Source: Amblyornis subalaris
Lineage: Eukaryota > Chordata > Aves > Passeriformes > Ptilonorhynchidae
Reading direction: 5' to 3'
NCBI GenBank assembly: GCA_018881555.1
Contig: JACAXG010000132.1
Span: forward strand, 2,338,676 to 2,402,675
Length of the DNA stretch: 64,000 nt
Below the pieces are notes generated by a model. It saw only the letters and a list, made by a program, of their open reading frames with translations, was not told the DNA's origin and did no database searches. Position numbers and translations under genes: made by a program. Below, in pieces: positions 13,346 through 43,649 of this stretch. Numbering within the stretch: position 1 is the first letter of the stretch; every line of letters starts with the position of its first letter.

Positions 13346-14457
13346 TGTATATGCTTGACACTGGTCATTCTCAGACTTTTGTCAGCAGCTGTGCAAAGGG
13401 ATTTCAAAGGAACTTGGAAGGATATCAAGGTGCTTTTGAGTGGACACATTTTGCTTGTCCTTTTCTGGTTGCACACCTTGCCAAGAGAATGGGTTTGGGG
13501 TTGTATTTTCCCCCAGGCTGTTTAGCAAACCCATTCCTTACTCCTGGCAGTTCTGCTTTCAAGGTATCTCCAGCATCCCAGAGCAGTAGTGCAGGGCTCT
13601 TGGTGGATTCATGCAAATCCTCATGTGTTTTCATTCCCAATACCATGATAACACAATTTGCCCTTCCTTGTAAGAGCTGACAGTCAAATCATACATGTAT
13701 ATTTTGCTAGTAGAGTTGCGCTTTTTTATATTACCAATTTTATTTCTTGCCTGTGCTTTTTATAAAAAAACTCTAAAGCAATCATCCCCCAACAACAACA
13801 TTTTTCTCCTTTAAACCCATCAGAAATCCTATAAAGGCCTTGGCTTAGAATCTGCATCTTCCTTTCCTCTCTCCCTGCCCATACACTGCTATTTCCATGC
13901 TCCCTGCCCAGAGACGGTTCCTGCACTGTCCTGTCCTGCTCCTTGGAGTAAACTCAGTGTCAGGATGTGATGTCTGGCAGGGGCTGGGGTCCCTGGCTCC
14001 CATGTGGGCAGCAAACTCCCAGAAGCATGAAGAAGAAAGAGGGGAAGGGAAAATTGATGGGGCTGGGAACCGACACACAGACCAGAATAGGCAGACGCTT
14101 CCCAGAAGGAACCTCCAAAATAAATAGGATTGTGCAAGCCATTTCTGCGCCACGTTTCCAAAGAAATCCAGACTTTTCTGTTTCTCTTTCATATATAGCC
14201 ACTCAGAAGTGCATGTTTGGATGCCCCAGGGTTGAACAAAGAGAAGTTAAGATCATGCTGTCAGCTGCACTCCAGATCTGGGCTTGCAGCACCCTGAGGT
14301 CATTCTGCGGAGGAGAGGGAAAGCTGTGACAGTCCAAGAGCAAGTAGAGTTTGCTCTTGTGCCAGGATGGCCTTTTTAAAAAGACATTTCTCTTTTTCCC
14401 CCATCTCTCAGTCTTTCACCAGCTAGTCAGTTTCCTTCTTCTCCCCTGTATGTTGAT

Positions 14458-15157
14458 TTTAGGCCTCTTCTGGGGACAGACAGCATCCCTGAGGAGAAGG
14501 ACTTGGGGGTGCTGGTGGACGAGAAGCTCAGCATGAGCTGGCAGTCTGTGCTCCCAGCCCAGAAAGCCACCCATGTCCTGGGCTGCATCTAAAGCAGTGT
14601 GGCCAGCAGGCCAGCTTCTCCCCCTCTACTCCACTCCAGCGAGACCCCACCTGGAGTGCTGCATCCACCTCTGGGGGCCAGCAGAAGAAGGATGAGGACC
14701 TCTTGGAGCAAGTTCAGAGGAGGACAAAGATGCTCAGAGAGCTAGAGCACCTCTGCTATGAAAGCAGGTTGAGAGAGTTGGGGCCATTCAGTCTGGAGAA
14801 GAGAAGGCTCCGGGGAGACCTTAGTCCACCTTCCAGTACCTAGACAGGCTACAAGAGAGACGAGCAGGGACTTTTTACAAGTGTTTGTAGGGATAGGACA
14901 AGGGGGAATGGCTTAAAACTGAAAGAGGGCAGGTTTTATTAGATATTAGGAAGAAATTCTTTACTGTGAGGTTGGTGAGGCACTGGCACGAGTTGAACAG
15001 AGAAGTTGGGGATGCCCCATCCCTGGAAGCTCAAGGTCAGGCTGGATGGGGCTTTCAGCAACGTGGTCTAGTGCAAGGTGTCCCATTGGTAGGGGGGTTG
15101 GAAATAGATGGCCTTTAAGGCCCTTTCCAATCAAATGATTCTGTGACTCTGTGATAG
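14458..15157 (+). mobile_element. CR1 LINE, 3' part
   Basis: Starts within the ORF2 end (GAGAAGGACTTGGGGGTGCT), continues through CTGGAGTGCTGCATCCA, TTCAGTCTGGAGAAG and AGGAAGAAATTCTTTACTGT, and ends with the short tandem ATTCTGTGA-CTCTGTGA typical of CR1 3' ends. 5'-truncated, with an early stop in the reading frame. Confidence 0.95.
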
Positions 15158-18100
15158 AGGGATCAGAACCCCAGCAGACCTCCCTGGCAGTTGGGTTGGA
15201 GACAGCTCCTCACTGCTCACAAGGCATCCACACAGAGGTTGGTGCCCAGACAGGAGCTGCTCCTCCATGCCCCATCCAGCACAGTGGTGACAGGGCATCA
15301 GCACAGGAGCCTGTGAGGCTGCTCTGAATCACCCTTTGGAAGGGCTTTGCTTCCTTGCTGTCTGATCCAAGGCTGTTTTNTTGGCAGAAGCCTGCCCCAG
15401 CAGTCAGTGGTGAGCTCGCTGCTTTGGTTGGTTGGTGTTTTTCCAGTGTTTGCTCTGATACACAATTAATGAGACGTAAGTACGTCCATTTATTGCTCTC
15501 TAGAGAATCCCTTGGATGCAAGTCGTGGTGTTTCAGGACATTTCTATTGTTTCAGCTGCCACCAAAGCCAAGGGAAGCTCAATCATGCTCTCTGCAGTGC
15601 GATGGGAGGGAGCTCACCTGCAACTGTGCCCTGGCATTTCTTGCAGTTGCCTGANCATTGCCTTTAATGACAGACACGCCACAGTGGCTCTGGCATTACA
15701 AAGTGACCACTGCTAGCAAGGTCTGGGCTCTGTCACCAACCCAAGCAAGGTCAAATCAGTTTGAAATAGTTGACCTTTCACCATCAACAATCAGCGTTGG
15801 AAGACTGCAAGGGAGTCTTCCTTGCAGAGAGGAAGAGGAAAATGTCTGAGAGAGGGAAATAGTTTGACATAATTCAGGTAAACAAAATAAAATAATCTGC
15901 GAGCCTTGTGCTGCAAATCTACTGCCGAATCTGCCACATCTCTTTTCCAAGGGCTTCACCTGCCTGAGGAGCGAAGGCAACTCGATCCAACCTGTGCTTG
16001 GTCAGGTCCTGCTTTAGAGGTGTGCCTACATTTTTGAAGTGCCAGCGTGGAAACCATTCCCTGCCAGCAGCCCTTCTTGATGCATTTGGCGTTGGGGTTG
16101 GATGGCCCAGGAAAGACCATGAAGGCTTCCAAGCACAGTGTCCAGGGTCACAGGTACCTGGATTGATGGCTGCTCACTTTATCAGGTTGGTTTATGAAGC
16201 AGAAGCTTTCCTCTGCCAATCCTTGCTGATGGAAAACACCTGCTTGGCTCCAGCTGGATCTTTCTAGATCCCAGAAATGTCTGATTAAAGCCAAGCAAAA
16301 CAAGGGGCTGTGGATTCTGGGGGAGGTTTTACATGGAGCTGTGGAGGGGTTTCACTGCCAGCTGTCCTGCCTCGCTTGAGGCGCTCTGTCTCCATGGCAC
16401 AGAGGATGTGGGAGCTGTGCAACCACTTCTGACATGCTGCAGGTCACAGGGAAAACAAATATTCCTTGTTTGCCTCAAAAGGCTGAGCTGTTACCTGCAG
16501 TGCACCAGGAGCTGCTTGGACAGCCTGGAAGCAGTGGGACAGTCCTGTTCCCTGTGCCAGCCACCCCCATGTTCTAGTGAGCCCTAGGCCAGGGCAGACA
16601 CATGGCCAAGGGAAGGGACAGGGAAAGGGCATCACAGGTTTGGTTGTCNGCAGCCTGTGTCACTCCACACCTTTAGCCCATGAGAAGCTGACAGCAGCTC
16701 ATTCTGATTCCTCATTTCATCATATGGCTGGAGATCCCTTCTCCGGAAGGGTGAAGTCCTTAAATATTTTCCAGAGTCCATCAAATCAATAATCTCTGAT
16801 AATCTAATTACTAAGGTGATTGTTGGCAGTTGATTAGTACAGGCCATGTACAGCAAAAACAGGTCACAGCTCTGAGCCTAAGTTTGGTTATTTCAACCTC
16901 TTTGACTTGCAAAGTTTCCAGGGAATTTGCAGGCCGACAAAAGAGGTTCAGGCTGACTAGCAGTAGGTTTGTTTTTTCAGACATATATTGCTTTTACCCA
17001 TAGTGTTGATATAAGTGATTCTCACCTTCTTCCTCTCCTCTGTGCCAGGCACGCACTGGAGTTAAAAAAATTTCAGATCTATCATTTTCTGAGTATTTTT
17101 AACCAGTCCCTTTCACAGTGCAGCCTCACAAACCCTTCTGTCTGGCTGCAGATCGAAGCTTGAAAAAACTGCATTTGCACCCTGTTTCAATCCATCTCCA
17201 AAGGCAGCATCAGTTCCCAAAGAACTGCAGGTTGGATGGCCCAGGGCAAGTGTTTAAGTACTCACCAGCCACCCCAGAGGGAGCAGCAGTGCCTGCCAGG
17301 CTGTGCTCACCTACCTTGTGTGAAACACCAGCGCTTTGGTTAGAGCTCCCAGACTTCATGCTTTCATCTGCTGCTTTTCCTTATTCCACATACACGGGGT
17401 TATTTTAAAATAGAAACTTCTTAAGAAGCTCTTAGACATTCATAGGACTCAGCCTGTTAGTCAGCAAGGTGCTTCACTTGAGGGATTTGAGCAGCCCTGC
17501 TGAGATCAGGGCAGCTGCACATGGTCAAGAGTCCAGTGAAACCTGAGGGCCAGAGGATTTCCTGGCTATAGGGCATCCACTGGAGCAGAGCAGCAACACA
17601 TCTAACAGCATATTTATACACGTTAGATGAGAACAACTTGTTCAGCGGCACTCTGCTACTGCTACAGTTACATTTATGCATGCAAAAATCTCGCAAAATC
17701 TGGCACAGACCCACTGTGGTTTGATGCAAAATAGCCTAAAAACAACCGCAACAACAAAACCCCCAGCAGAGCTCGCTATTAAAAAACTCTTAAAATAAAG
17801 CGGAGAGAGAGAGAAAAATAGCAGTGCTGATTTCCTCATTCAAAATCAGCCAGAGAACTGCTAGCTTTGGGTTAGCAATTTATCACCCAGTAGCTGCAGT
17901 ATCAGCCTGGCTTACTTCAGGACTGAGCACTTAACATGTGCCTTGAGAACCCTTCCTCTGCACACAGAGCTGGGCTGGGCCAGGTTCAGCTACAGACCTA
18001 AAAACAGGGGTGGGAAGTTGTTCACCAAAAGGCTACTTCCAAATACCACCACAGCCAAAATTAGTATTTGAGGAAGCTTAGCTTCAGGCTGTTGTTTCCC

Positions 18101-18649
18101 AGCAGCAGCGTTAAGTACTTGGGAAACACAAATAAACTTTGATTTTTGGTCACATCTATCTCCAAAGAGCTGTAGCTGCTGTCAGTGGGAAAAGCTGGAA
18201 GAAAAACCGTGAACTGCAAAACACCTTCAACAAAGGGGCATACAGGGAACAGTAACCAGAAAACTTCCTGGGAGCCCTCGCTCTGGTCCTGGGAAGCTTG
18301 AGGTAGTTTGCCATTAAATTACAGCAAAAAACAGGACAGCCCCTTCTCTCATTTAAGGTACTCCAGGAGATATAGAATAAACTCCATAAATTATCACCTT
18401 CGCAGTATTCATTTTTAACAGTATTTTTTTTCCTGTCTCCCTGCAAGGGCATGATAACCCATACCAATCAAATTCCCAGGATTTTAATATAAGCACCGCT
18501 ACAACGAACCACCAGCAACCAGACAGCATCACTTACTATTTTATAAAAAAAATACTATCATGGATAAAACCAAACAACGTTAGATCTCTACAAGAGAATA
18601 AATAAATCAGAGGAGCAAACGTGGAGCTGCAGCCAAGGAGTCCTTGCAA
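15158..18649. other. intergenic sequence
   Basis: Unique-looking sequence between the CR1 and the CpG-rich patch beyond the CCDC186 3' end. I see no gene. Confidence 0.5.
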
Positions 18650-19125
18650 CTGAGATTGTGGGATTGTCAAATTCATACCACGAAAGGGAAACGTGGACTC
18701 GAGCATCGAGGCCACTTACAGGAACTGCAGTTCTGGAGTGCAGCACAGCTTTCCCCTGTCCACCGCCATTCCCAAGGGGTGAGTACAGCAGGGGAGGTGT
18801 GCTGGCCCGTGTTCCCCGGCTGCGCTGTCACTCCCGCTGGCAGTCCCGGAGAAGAGGCACTGCCACCTCCCGTTTGCCGGGTGCAATAGGACAGCAGCGG
18901 CTGGCGGCGAGCACGGGAGGGGCACAACCCTCCAGCCCTCATCACATTCCCCGAGTACCGTCAGACCCACTCGAGGGGGAACAAGGGAACACCACTGTGG
19001 TGGTGCCCTCCAATCCGGCAAGCACAGTCTGCAGGCAATCCAGCTGCTTCTAGCCCCGAGTATTTGTTCACAGGCATCACAAGCTCGCACCCCTCAAGGA
19101 TGAGCACCCAGCACAGACNCCGCTG
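18650..19125. promoter_or_regulatory. CpG-rich patch just beyond the CCDC186 3' end
   Basis: CpG-dense (ACTCGAGCATCGAGG, CCGGCTGCGCTG, CTGGCGGCGAGCACGGG). On the plus strand a segment from the acceptor CACTTACAG to the donor AAGG|GTGAGTAC (about 18720-18778) is exon-like. It may mark an antisense or downstream transcript start. Confidence 0.3.
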
Positions 19126-19213
19126 CCGCCCCACTGCCAGCACAATCCAGTCAGGCAGCAGCGAACAGTGGGACAAATCACAGACCCAAAGCAGGCTTCC
19201 ATACATTTGTATG

Positions 19214-19219
19214 TTTATT
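19214..19219 (-). terminator. distal poly(A) signal AATAAA for CCDC186
   Basis: Minus-strand AATAAA (plus TTTATT) about 3.8 kb past the stop. GC rises sharply just beyond it, which fits the gene end. Cleavage would fall near 19195. Confidence 0.45.
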
Positions 19220-22200
19220 ATTTCAAAGTACAGTATATACATAAGGTANAGCAATACCTTCGAGAACTTTATACAGAAACAGGTATCTACAAAATTAAAT
19301 CAATAGACATTCTGTGTACATGACTTACAGAGAGAGATTGGAAGATTCAACATAGCTTCAGTCAGAACACGAAAATAGGAAGCAAACACCCATCCACCTT
19401 GGAAAAGCTCTAAATACCACCCAGCTCCCTCTGCAACGCAGCCATCTGTCCCTGGACAGGTGTCAGGTGAGACAGGGCACACCTGAGTCCTTGTGCCCCC
19501 ACTGCTGTATTCACAGTCACACTGACCGGCACAGGAAGGGTGAAGGCCCCTTAGGACAGGCCTTGCTCTCTGAACCCCTCCCAAGATTCAGGTCTCTNCA
19601 GCATGTGGACACTCAGCTTTAAACCTCATGCACTGGAAGCCAGACATATCATTTTTTAATTTTTTTTTTTTTTAGTTATGAATCAAAACATTGCAATGAA
19701 AAATATTTCAAGAGATACTGCAGGTGTTGCCAGCAACAAGTGAAGATGAGAAAATATCCAAGGAAGAAATCAATCTCCNGTTTTCTGGACACTATAATTA
19801 AAAATATTGCACAAGTCTATGTGGCAGAAAGCCAGTNATTTCTACAGCATAAAATGGTATTCCTCAGGTCAGAGGGTCTGGCTTCAGACAATGACAGTGG
19901 TGGATTTTACAGAGGGTGGAAAGCACAGGCAGCTCTCTTGTAGGGCCTCTAACANCATCTGTATGTGCGATGTTCAAATTAAAAGAGCACCCTGAGTATT
20001 TAAGAAACAGATGTTTAAGCCTGTAAGACACAACTAACCACAAGCTTGGAATTTTCAAAAGTAGCCTGTGGCAATNACACATCTAATAAACACTGAATTT
20101 CAGTGACAGGCATGTAGCTAACTGCTCCAGGCTGCCTTCATGATTGGTTTATTAATTTACCAGTGTATCTCTAAAATTCAGTTTATCTGAGGGCAGTTTT
20201 CAATTTCAGGTTCACCGTATAGTTTCCAAAACAAGGGTAAGTGGGGTGAGATTGCTACACAAGCCTTGCACCCACCCTGCACCAGCTGGTGCTCACCTGT
20301 GTGAGCCACCCCACAGAAAAACACCTTTCCACAGGAAGTGTTACTGCACCAACANTATCCCACTCCTGACAAGCCACCCCACGGAAACAATGGGCAGATG
20401 GCTTGCCAGCAACATTTCATGGCTGATACATCACTGCCTCTCAAAAAGGAGGAACATGGTTAAGCCAAGTTGCTGGCTGGCCCCATCAGGTACTCATCAC
20501 ACCCTGGGCTTGCTAGAGAGTCACTTGCCAATGTGCAAGCCAGAATGACATTTCCATCCTAACAGATATGTTTAAAATAACACCTGTGGATGACAGCTTT
20601 GGTCCATGAAACCACCGTGCACAACAAACAATGTGATATTTTGGCTGCTTTGTGTGTCTCCATAACCAAGGCAAAAAAAAAAGTCTGAGAAGTTACTAGT
20701 GCTACAAAGAGGAAGCAGCATTTCCAGCAGGGCAGAAGGACAGCTAACTAGGTTTCTCAACTTAAAATGAGAAACAACCATGCCAGAAAGAAATAAGAAT
20801 TTCCACGAAGCCATTGCACTGATTCCATCTGCACCACACCCCTCCTTCATTCACACTGTACACCCGGAGAACATACATTAAAAGATTACAATATTAACAT
20901 GGTATCTAAAATACTGGAGTCATTCAGCTGAATGCTTGAAAANATCCAGAGATCCGGTACATTAAAGCACGAAGCCACAAACATACAGGAGCTAAGCTAT
21001 GTTTTAGCATGCAAAATTGTTCTAAAATACTTTCTCAGCAGAAGATCTAAGCTCAGTCATGAACAACTGTCTGTTCGCTTCCTGGAAGCTGTAACAAATC
21101 TGTGTCAGCAGAGCCAGNTGTTTTCCTCTTCACATCACTTAAACAACAGCAAAGCAGAGGTAGGCCCATGACTGGACTGGCCCAAATTCCCCAACACTTC
21201 AGATAACCATTGCTCTCAGGAATTAGAAAAATAGATGTATAAAAATGCACCCAGATTAAAGGCTTGCAGTTTCTATATCATGCTCGGTCAGGTTTTAAAC
21301 AATTTGTTCCCACTCTCCCTTTCTAAAGAAATACTTAATCCTTTGACACTGAAGGGACCTGCCATCCCAGACTCTTGAAGCTTTCTGGACCACAAACCAG
21401 ATCTTGATCCACAAATACTTTTAGAAATGCCTATCTTTAAACTAANAAGGAAGTCTCACTATCTTGAACCAAATATTCAAACCAAATTAGGCTCTTTTGC
21501 TCAATTTGTTTCATTATAAAGCTCAGGCAACTCGGTGGCCCCTGAAAATGGAGATCACATCACTAAGTCACCCAGATGTGTAATAAACTGTCCTCTGTGC
21601 TACCAGATTCAGGTCCCTTGTTTTGTGTACAATGCAAACAGTGCCTGCAGTAAGACAGATTCTCCCCCACATCCCCATTTTTTATTAAAGTAGCTAAAGC
21701 ATTGCTATTTTAAATGTACATTGACTCTTTTTTTGACAATAGGAAGTTCAAGTATTTAATAAAAATCTGAAGTATGTATTTACACTGTGATCTGATCAAT
21801 TAGTTTTGGTCAAAAGGCAATAGATACAGAAACTATGCATTTACTGTTGGAATAAAGATATTTCAAATCCTGTGTATTACTTACCCTGGAATTAAAATGT
21901 GAACATGATGTTGTGACTAACCCAAATCTTGTCACCTTGATANTCTTCCTCTGTCACCCTCTCAGCCACCGAAGGACTAAATAACAGTTCTCGGTCTGCA
22001 CCATTTTGACCAACTAATTCTTCACAACAGTAAAACCAAGGAGTGGCACAGATTTCTGTGCCACTTTCATGGTCCAACAATAGATTAAAATCCCATTTNG
22101 ATATATTTCATTTCTCACCATTATTTTCACTGACTGGTCTAGCCACAGCTAACAAAAAAATTTAGTTCGCTTCCATTTGTCTTTGAAACCAGATGCAATC

Positions 22201-22682
22201 ACCATGTTTTATGTGTACATACGTAACAATGGGCAGCTANAACTCCTACTTCTTAAATGCTGTTGGTGATGCAGAAGCCCAGAGAACTTTATTAACCAAC
22301 TATCTGATATCAAACTTCTTTAGATTCACATGTCTAAAAGATCAAGGTTTTACAAGATTTGCTGAACTGACATTAGTCTCAATTACATGTACTCAAGAAA
22401 TGNATCAGAAAGCTTCTTAGTCCCTTAGTTTTACTGTTGTATCACTTTTTTTAAATAAAGAAACTGTCCAGTTGATTGTTAATCTAAAGCAGAAAATATG
22501 CAATACCATGGCCACCACTTAAAAACCAAAATTCTGTGACAAAGCCTTATTCCATGCATATGTCAAAAATGCCTAATCAACCCAAAGATCAGAAATAATA
22601 TGCAAGAAAGGAAATAATGTCTGAAAGCCCTTAAAGCTCAGTAACACTGGATATGTTCAATAGCAACTAAGACATAATTGGC

Positions 22683-22688
22683 TTTATT
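22683..22688 (-). terminator. proximal poly(A) signal AATAAA for CCDC186
   Basis: Minus-strand AATAAA (plus TTTATT) about 360 bases past the stop codon. It would give a short 3' UTR form. Confidence 0.4.
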
Positions 22689-23044
22689 TTTCTCAAGCTC
22701 CATCATTGAGACTGCTTAATTATACAGTGCAGAAATTGAAATCTCACGGCAACTCACTCCAAACATAGTCTGCACTGCAAAGCATCTGTATGTCATTTCA
22801 AATAATAGTTTCAGATAAATGTAGTGTGCAGTGAATTTCAGCAGTGCCTCAGGCTGGTATTGGGTAGACAGAACCACACTGATGCCAACCCCTGTCGATC
22901 TCTCACACGAGTGAGCCTGTNTGGTCAAAGGCTTCTTTTACAAAACCCCAGATGCTTGTGCTGGCAGGCAAAATCTAAAACACAGTGGTCTGCAGCACCT
23001 GCCTTTTCTGCATCTTCATGTTGTTTAGTCCACAAAAGTTTTAG

Positions 23045-41275
<18,231 letters not shown>

Positions 41276-43622
41276 CTAGGTGTAGAATGCGTATTACAAC
41301 ATATTATATTCAAAATCAAAAGAGACTGAGACAAGAGAAACAAAGGCTACTANACAGTAAAACTCAAAGCACAAAAATATTGAGATACATAAGTGTTATA
41401 TAAAGTTTGTTGCTTTTTCAGCCCAACTTTTANNTAAATGCTCCAATACAAGTTTTTCTAAAAGAAGGTGATAAATCAGGGATAGTGAACAGGAAGCAAC
41501 AAGATAGTAAACGCCAAGACAATAAAAAAAGCAGAACTTTTTAGAATTAATAATTCTACCATTTAAATCCATAAAAATTCCAAGTAAACACCTCTGAAAA
41601 ATACTTCAGACAGATTAAATAACAACAGCAAAAAAAATTAAGCATCTAGGGTCTTACAGCTTTCACGTGCCCACATATGATTTGTAAGCAACAATATGTC
41701 TTGACTCACTAATTTTNACAACATAGGGTGACTCCTTGAACCAGCCAGAATATCCAACTTCCTTACTGTCATGTCCTTGCTCAGCACCCATACAGCAAAA
41801 TGTATCTGTACCCAGGAACCTAAGGGAAGGGGGTGGGGGAGGATGGGGGTGATTCTCTTTTCCCATCTGCTTTCAAGCAACATCCCCTGTGGAAGAGCAC
41901 AGATGGTCTGCGGCAGATCTGCTCTCTCAAAAAGTAGCTTGCAGAGCAAGGACTTGAAAAGCTCTGTAGAAAGCATTCCACTAGAAGGACACCATATTGA
42001 GATCCAAATAGCCAGAATACTTATGGAAGAGCCTGGGTATAATGCTGTATCTTCTTTTTCAGGAATCACAGATGGTCAGGTGTCTGGAAAGACTACTGGC
42101 ATTTTTAGCAAGCACAAGAAGCCCTTATTCTCATTAGGAGAAATTCATTACAGCAGCCCTAACTTTTACATGCAAACCTATGCCCCCTACACTGGATAAT
42201 TTAGGCTATTTATAAACAAGGCAAATTTTTCATTTATAAATCCAACTCTGCTCTTCCAAGAGTTATCTCAAAGGAAGTCCTTACTTGCCACCTTGCAACA
42301 TCAAACTTGCTTTCTGACTTGTTCAGCTCTCCCTTACACAGTTACATCATCTGAGCCACTCAGGTACTTGCTCCATGCCCTGCCCTTTGCCTCAGACTGA
42401 AAGGAAACCCCTTTGTGCTGCTTGGCTCTGCTCCACTCCACCCGAGTCCTGCCTTAACCAACACTTCCTACTGAGGCTCACATGCTAAAACAGAGGGATA
42501 TGTGAATCCCATTAGGTCTGTCACCAACTGTTCCCACCATCGCCTTTCCCTGTTAGGCACAAAAATCAGCTAAGGAAAAAAAGCAGCAGCTTCAACCCAG
42601 CTGTTTCTACCAGGAAATACAATCACACAGAACACCTACCACGAGCGGTACCAACACTTGGGCTACAGCTGGCACTTAAATCAACAAGAGGGAAGCAATG
42701 GAAAACTGAGCATTCAGCTGAGAGTAGGAAAGGGAACATGCCACGATTGGACAAGAGGCACAAATCATCAAATGAGAATTATACATTTTTTAAGTAACAA
42801 GCGAATCACTTTTCCTTTTTTGGTTTCAAAGCAAAAACCCCTCAATGCTACAGCCTCTAACCCAGTACAAACCAATGGGAACCAGAACACAAATGGTAAG
42901 GGAGAGGTAAAATGAGAACAGAGATGGGAAATAAGAGAGTCTATATAATGTAACACTTCTACAACGATTCCCCATTTTACAAAGAGACCTTCTCTGATAT
43001 TAATAAAATCCCCAATTCCCCTTTGCTTCAAATATTTATGTTTAGGTCAACACTGGAGCCAACAAATCCATCCACCTGGTTTGTGCAGTCCAAACAAATG
43101 CTCTTTGGGAACCTCTCTACTCTTTGATAACTTTTGCTAGTGATGGAAGTTCANAACGGTTATTCTAAAACAAAACAACCCCAACTCACAATCTCAATGT
43201 GCAAGCAAACATGAACATAACTGCAAGAAAAAGCGTTCAGTTTGATAGTAGCAGAACACATCAGTTCCTAGTTAATCAAAAAGCTGTTAAAAACCAATGC
43301 TTTCAGACTAGTGCACTTAATACAATCAATAAGCACAAGATAATTTGCAAATGATGCAGTTAGGATGGAAGAAAAATTCACTTTCTAGTATCTGCTCCCT
43401 CTTGTCAAAAGTAGTTTATAATCCACACCCTCAGCTGTAAAAGATACTGTATTAGCATAAAGCTGAGGTACTGGTTTTTTCTATATTACTCCAGTCTAAC
43501 TTCTTGATGATGCTTTCTCTGGAATGATCGGGGGGGGTAGCTCATTTTAAGCTTTTTTAAAAGTACATTCTAAAGTGCTATAAAACCTTCAAAAATGTGC
43601 AGTTGTTCGATGTACCACTGTC

Positions 43623-43649
43623 TCAAAGCTGCTCATGACTGCCCAGCTG
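43623..43649 (-). CDS. nested gene exon 5: stop and tandem acceptor
   Basis: The sequence CTGCAG|CAG|CTGGGC gives a NAGNAG acceptor, so the tail is LLE-QLGSHEQL or LLE-LGSHEQL before TGA at 43623-43625. The pyrimidine tract is interrupted by G, so this terminal exon is less certain than exons 2-4. I could not fix its poly(A) site. Confidence 0.45.
   Translation of the reverse strand, partial: QLGSHEQL

Larger units (their letters stand above)
1..14457. other. intergenic sequence downstream of CCDC186
   Basis: Moderately GC-rich with no protein I recognise on either strand. The longest open frame (7908-8660 plus) has a Cys/Trp/His/Pro-rich composition typical of noncoding DNA. Possible exon-like segments at 362-416 and 2899-3065 and a CpG-rich patch at 12750-13030 are given separately. 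Confidence 0.6.
19195..23044 (-). other. CCDC186: CCDC186 3' UTR (inferred)
   Basis: From the stop codon to the most distal plausible poly(A) signal, about 3.85 kb. The stretch is AT-rich, has no repeats I recognise and no convincing ORF. Several minus-strand AATAAA hexamers occur, including 22683-22688 (short form) and 19214-19219 (long form), so the true end is not fixed by sequence alone. Confidence 0.55.

Noticed and set aside
41638..42199. Overlapping plus (142 codons) and minus (143 codons) ORFs in the CCDC186 intron
   Set aside because: No splice sites in phase, no recognisable domain, and both strands equally open, which indicates chance.
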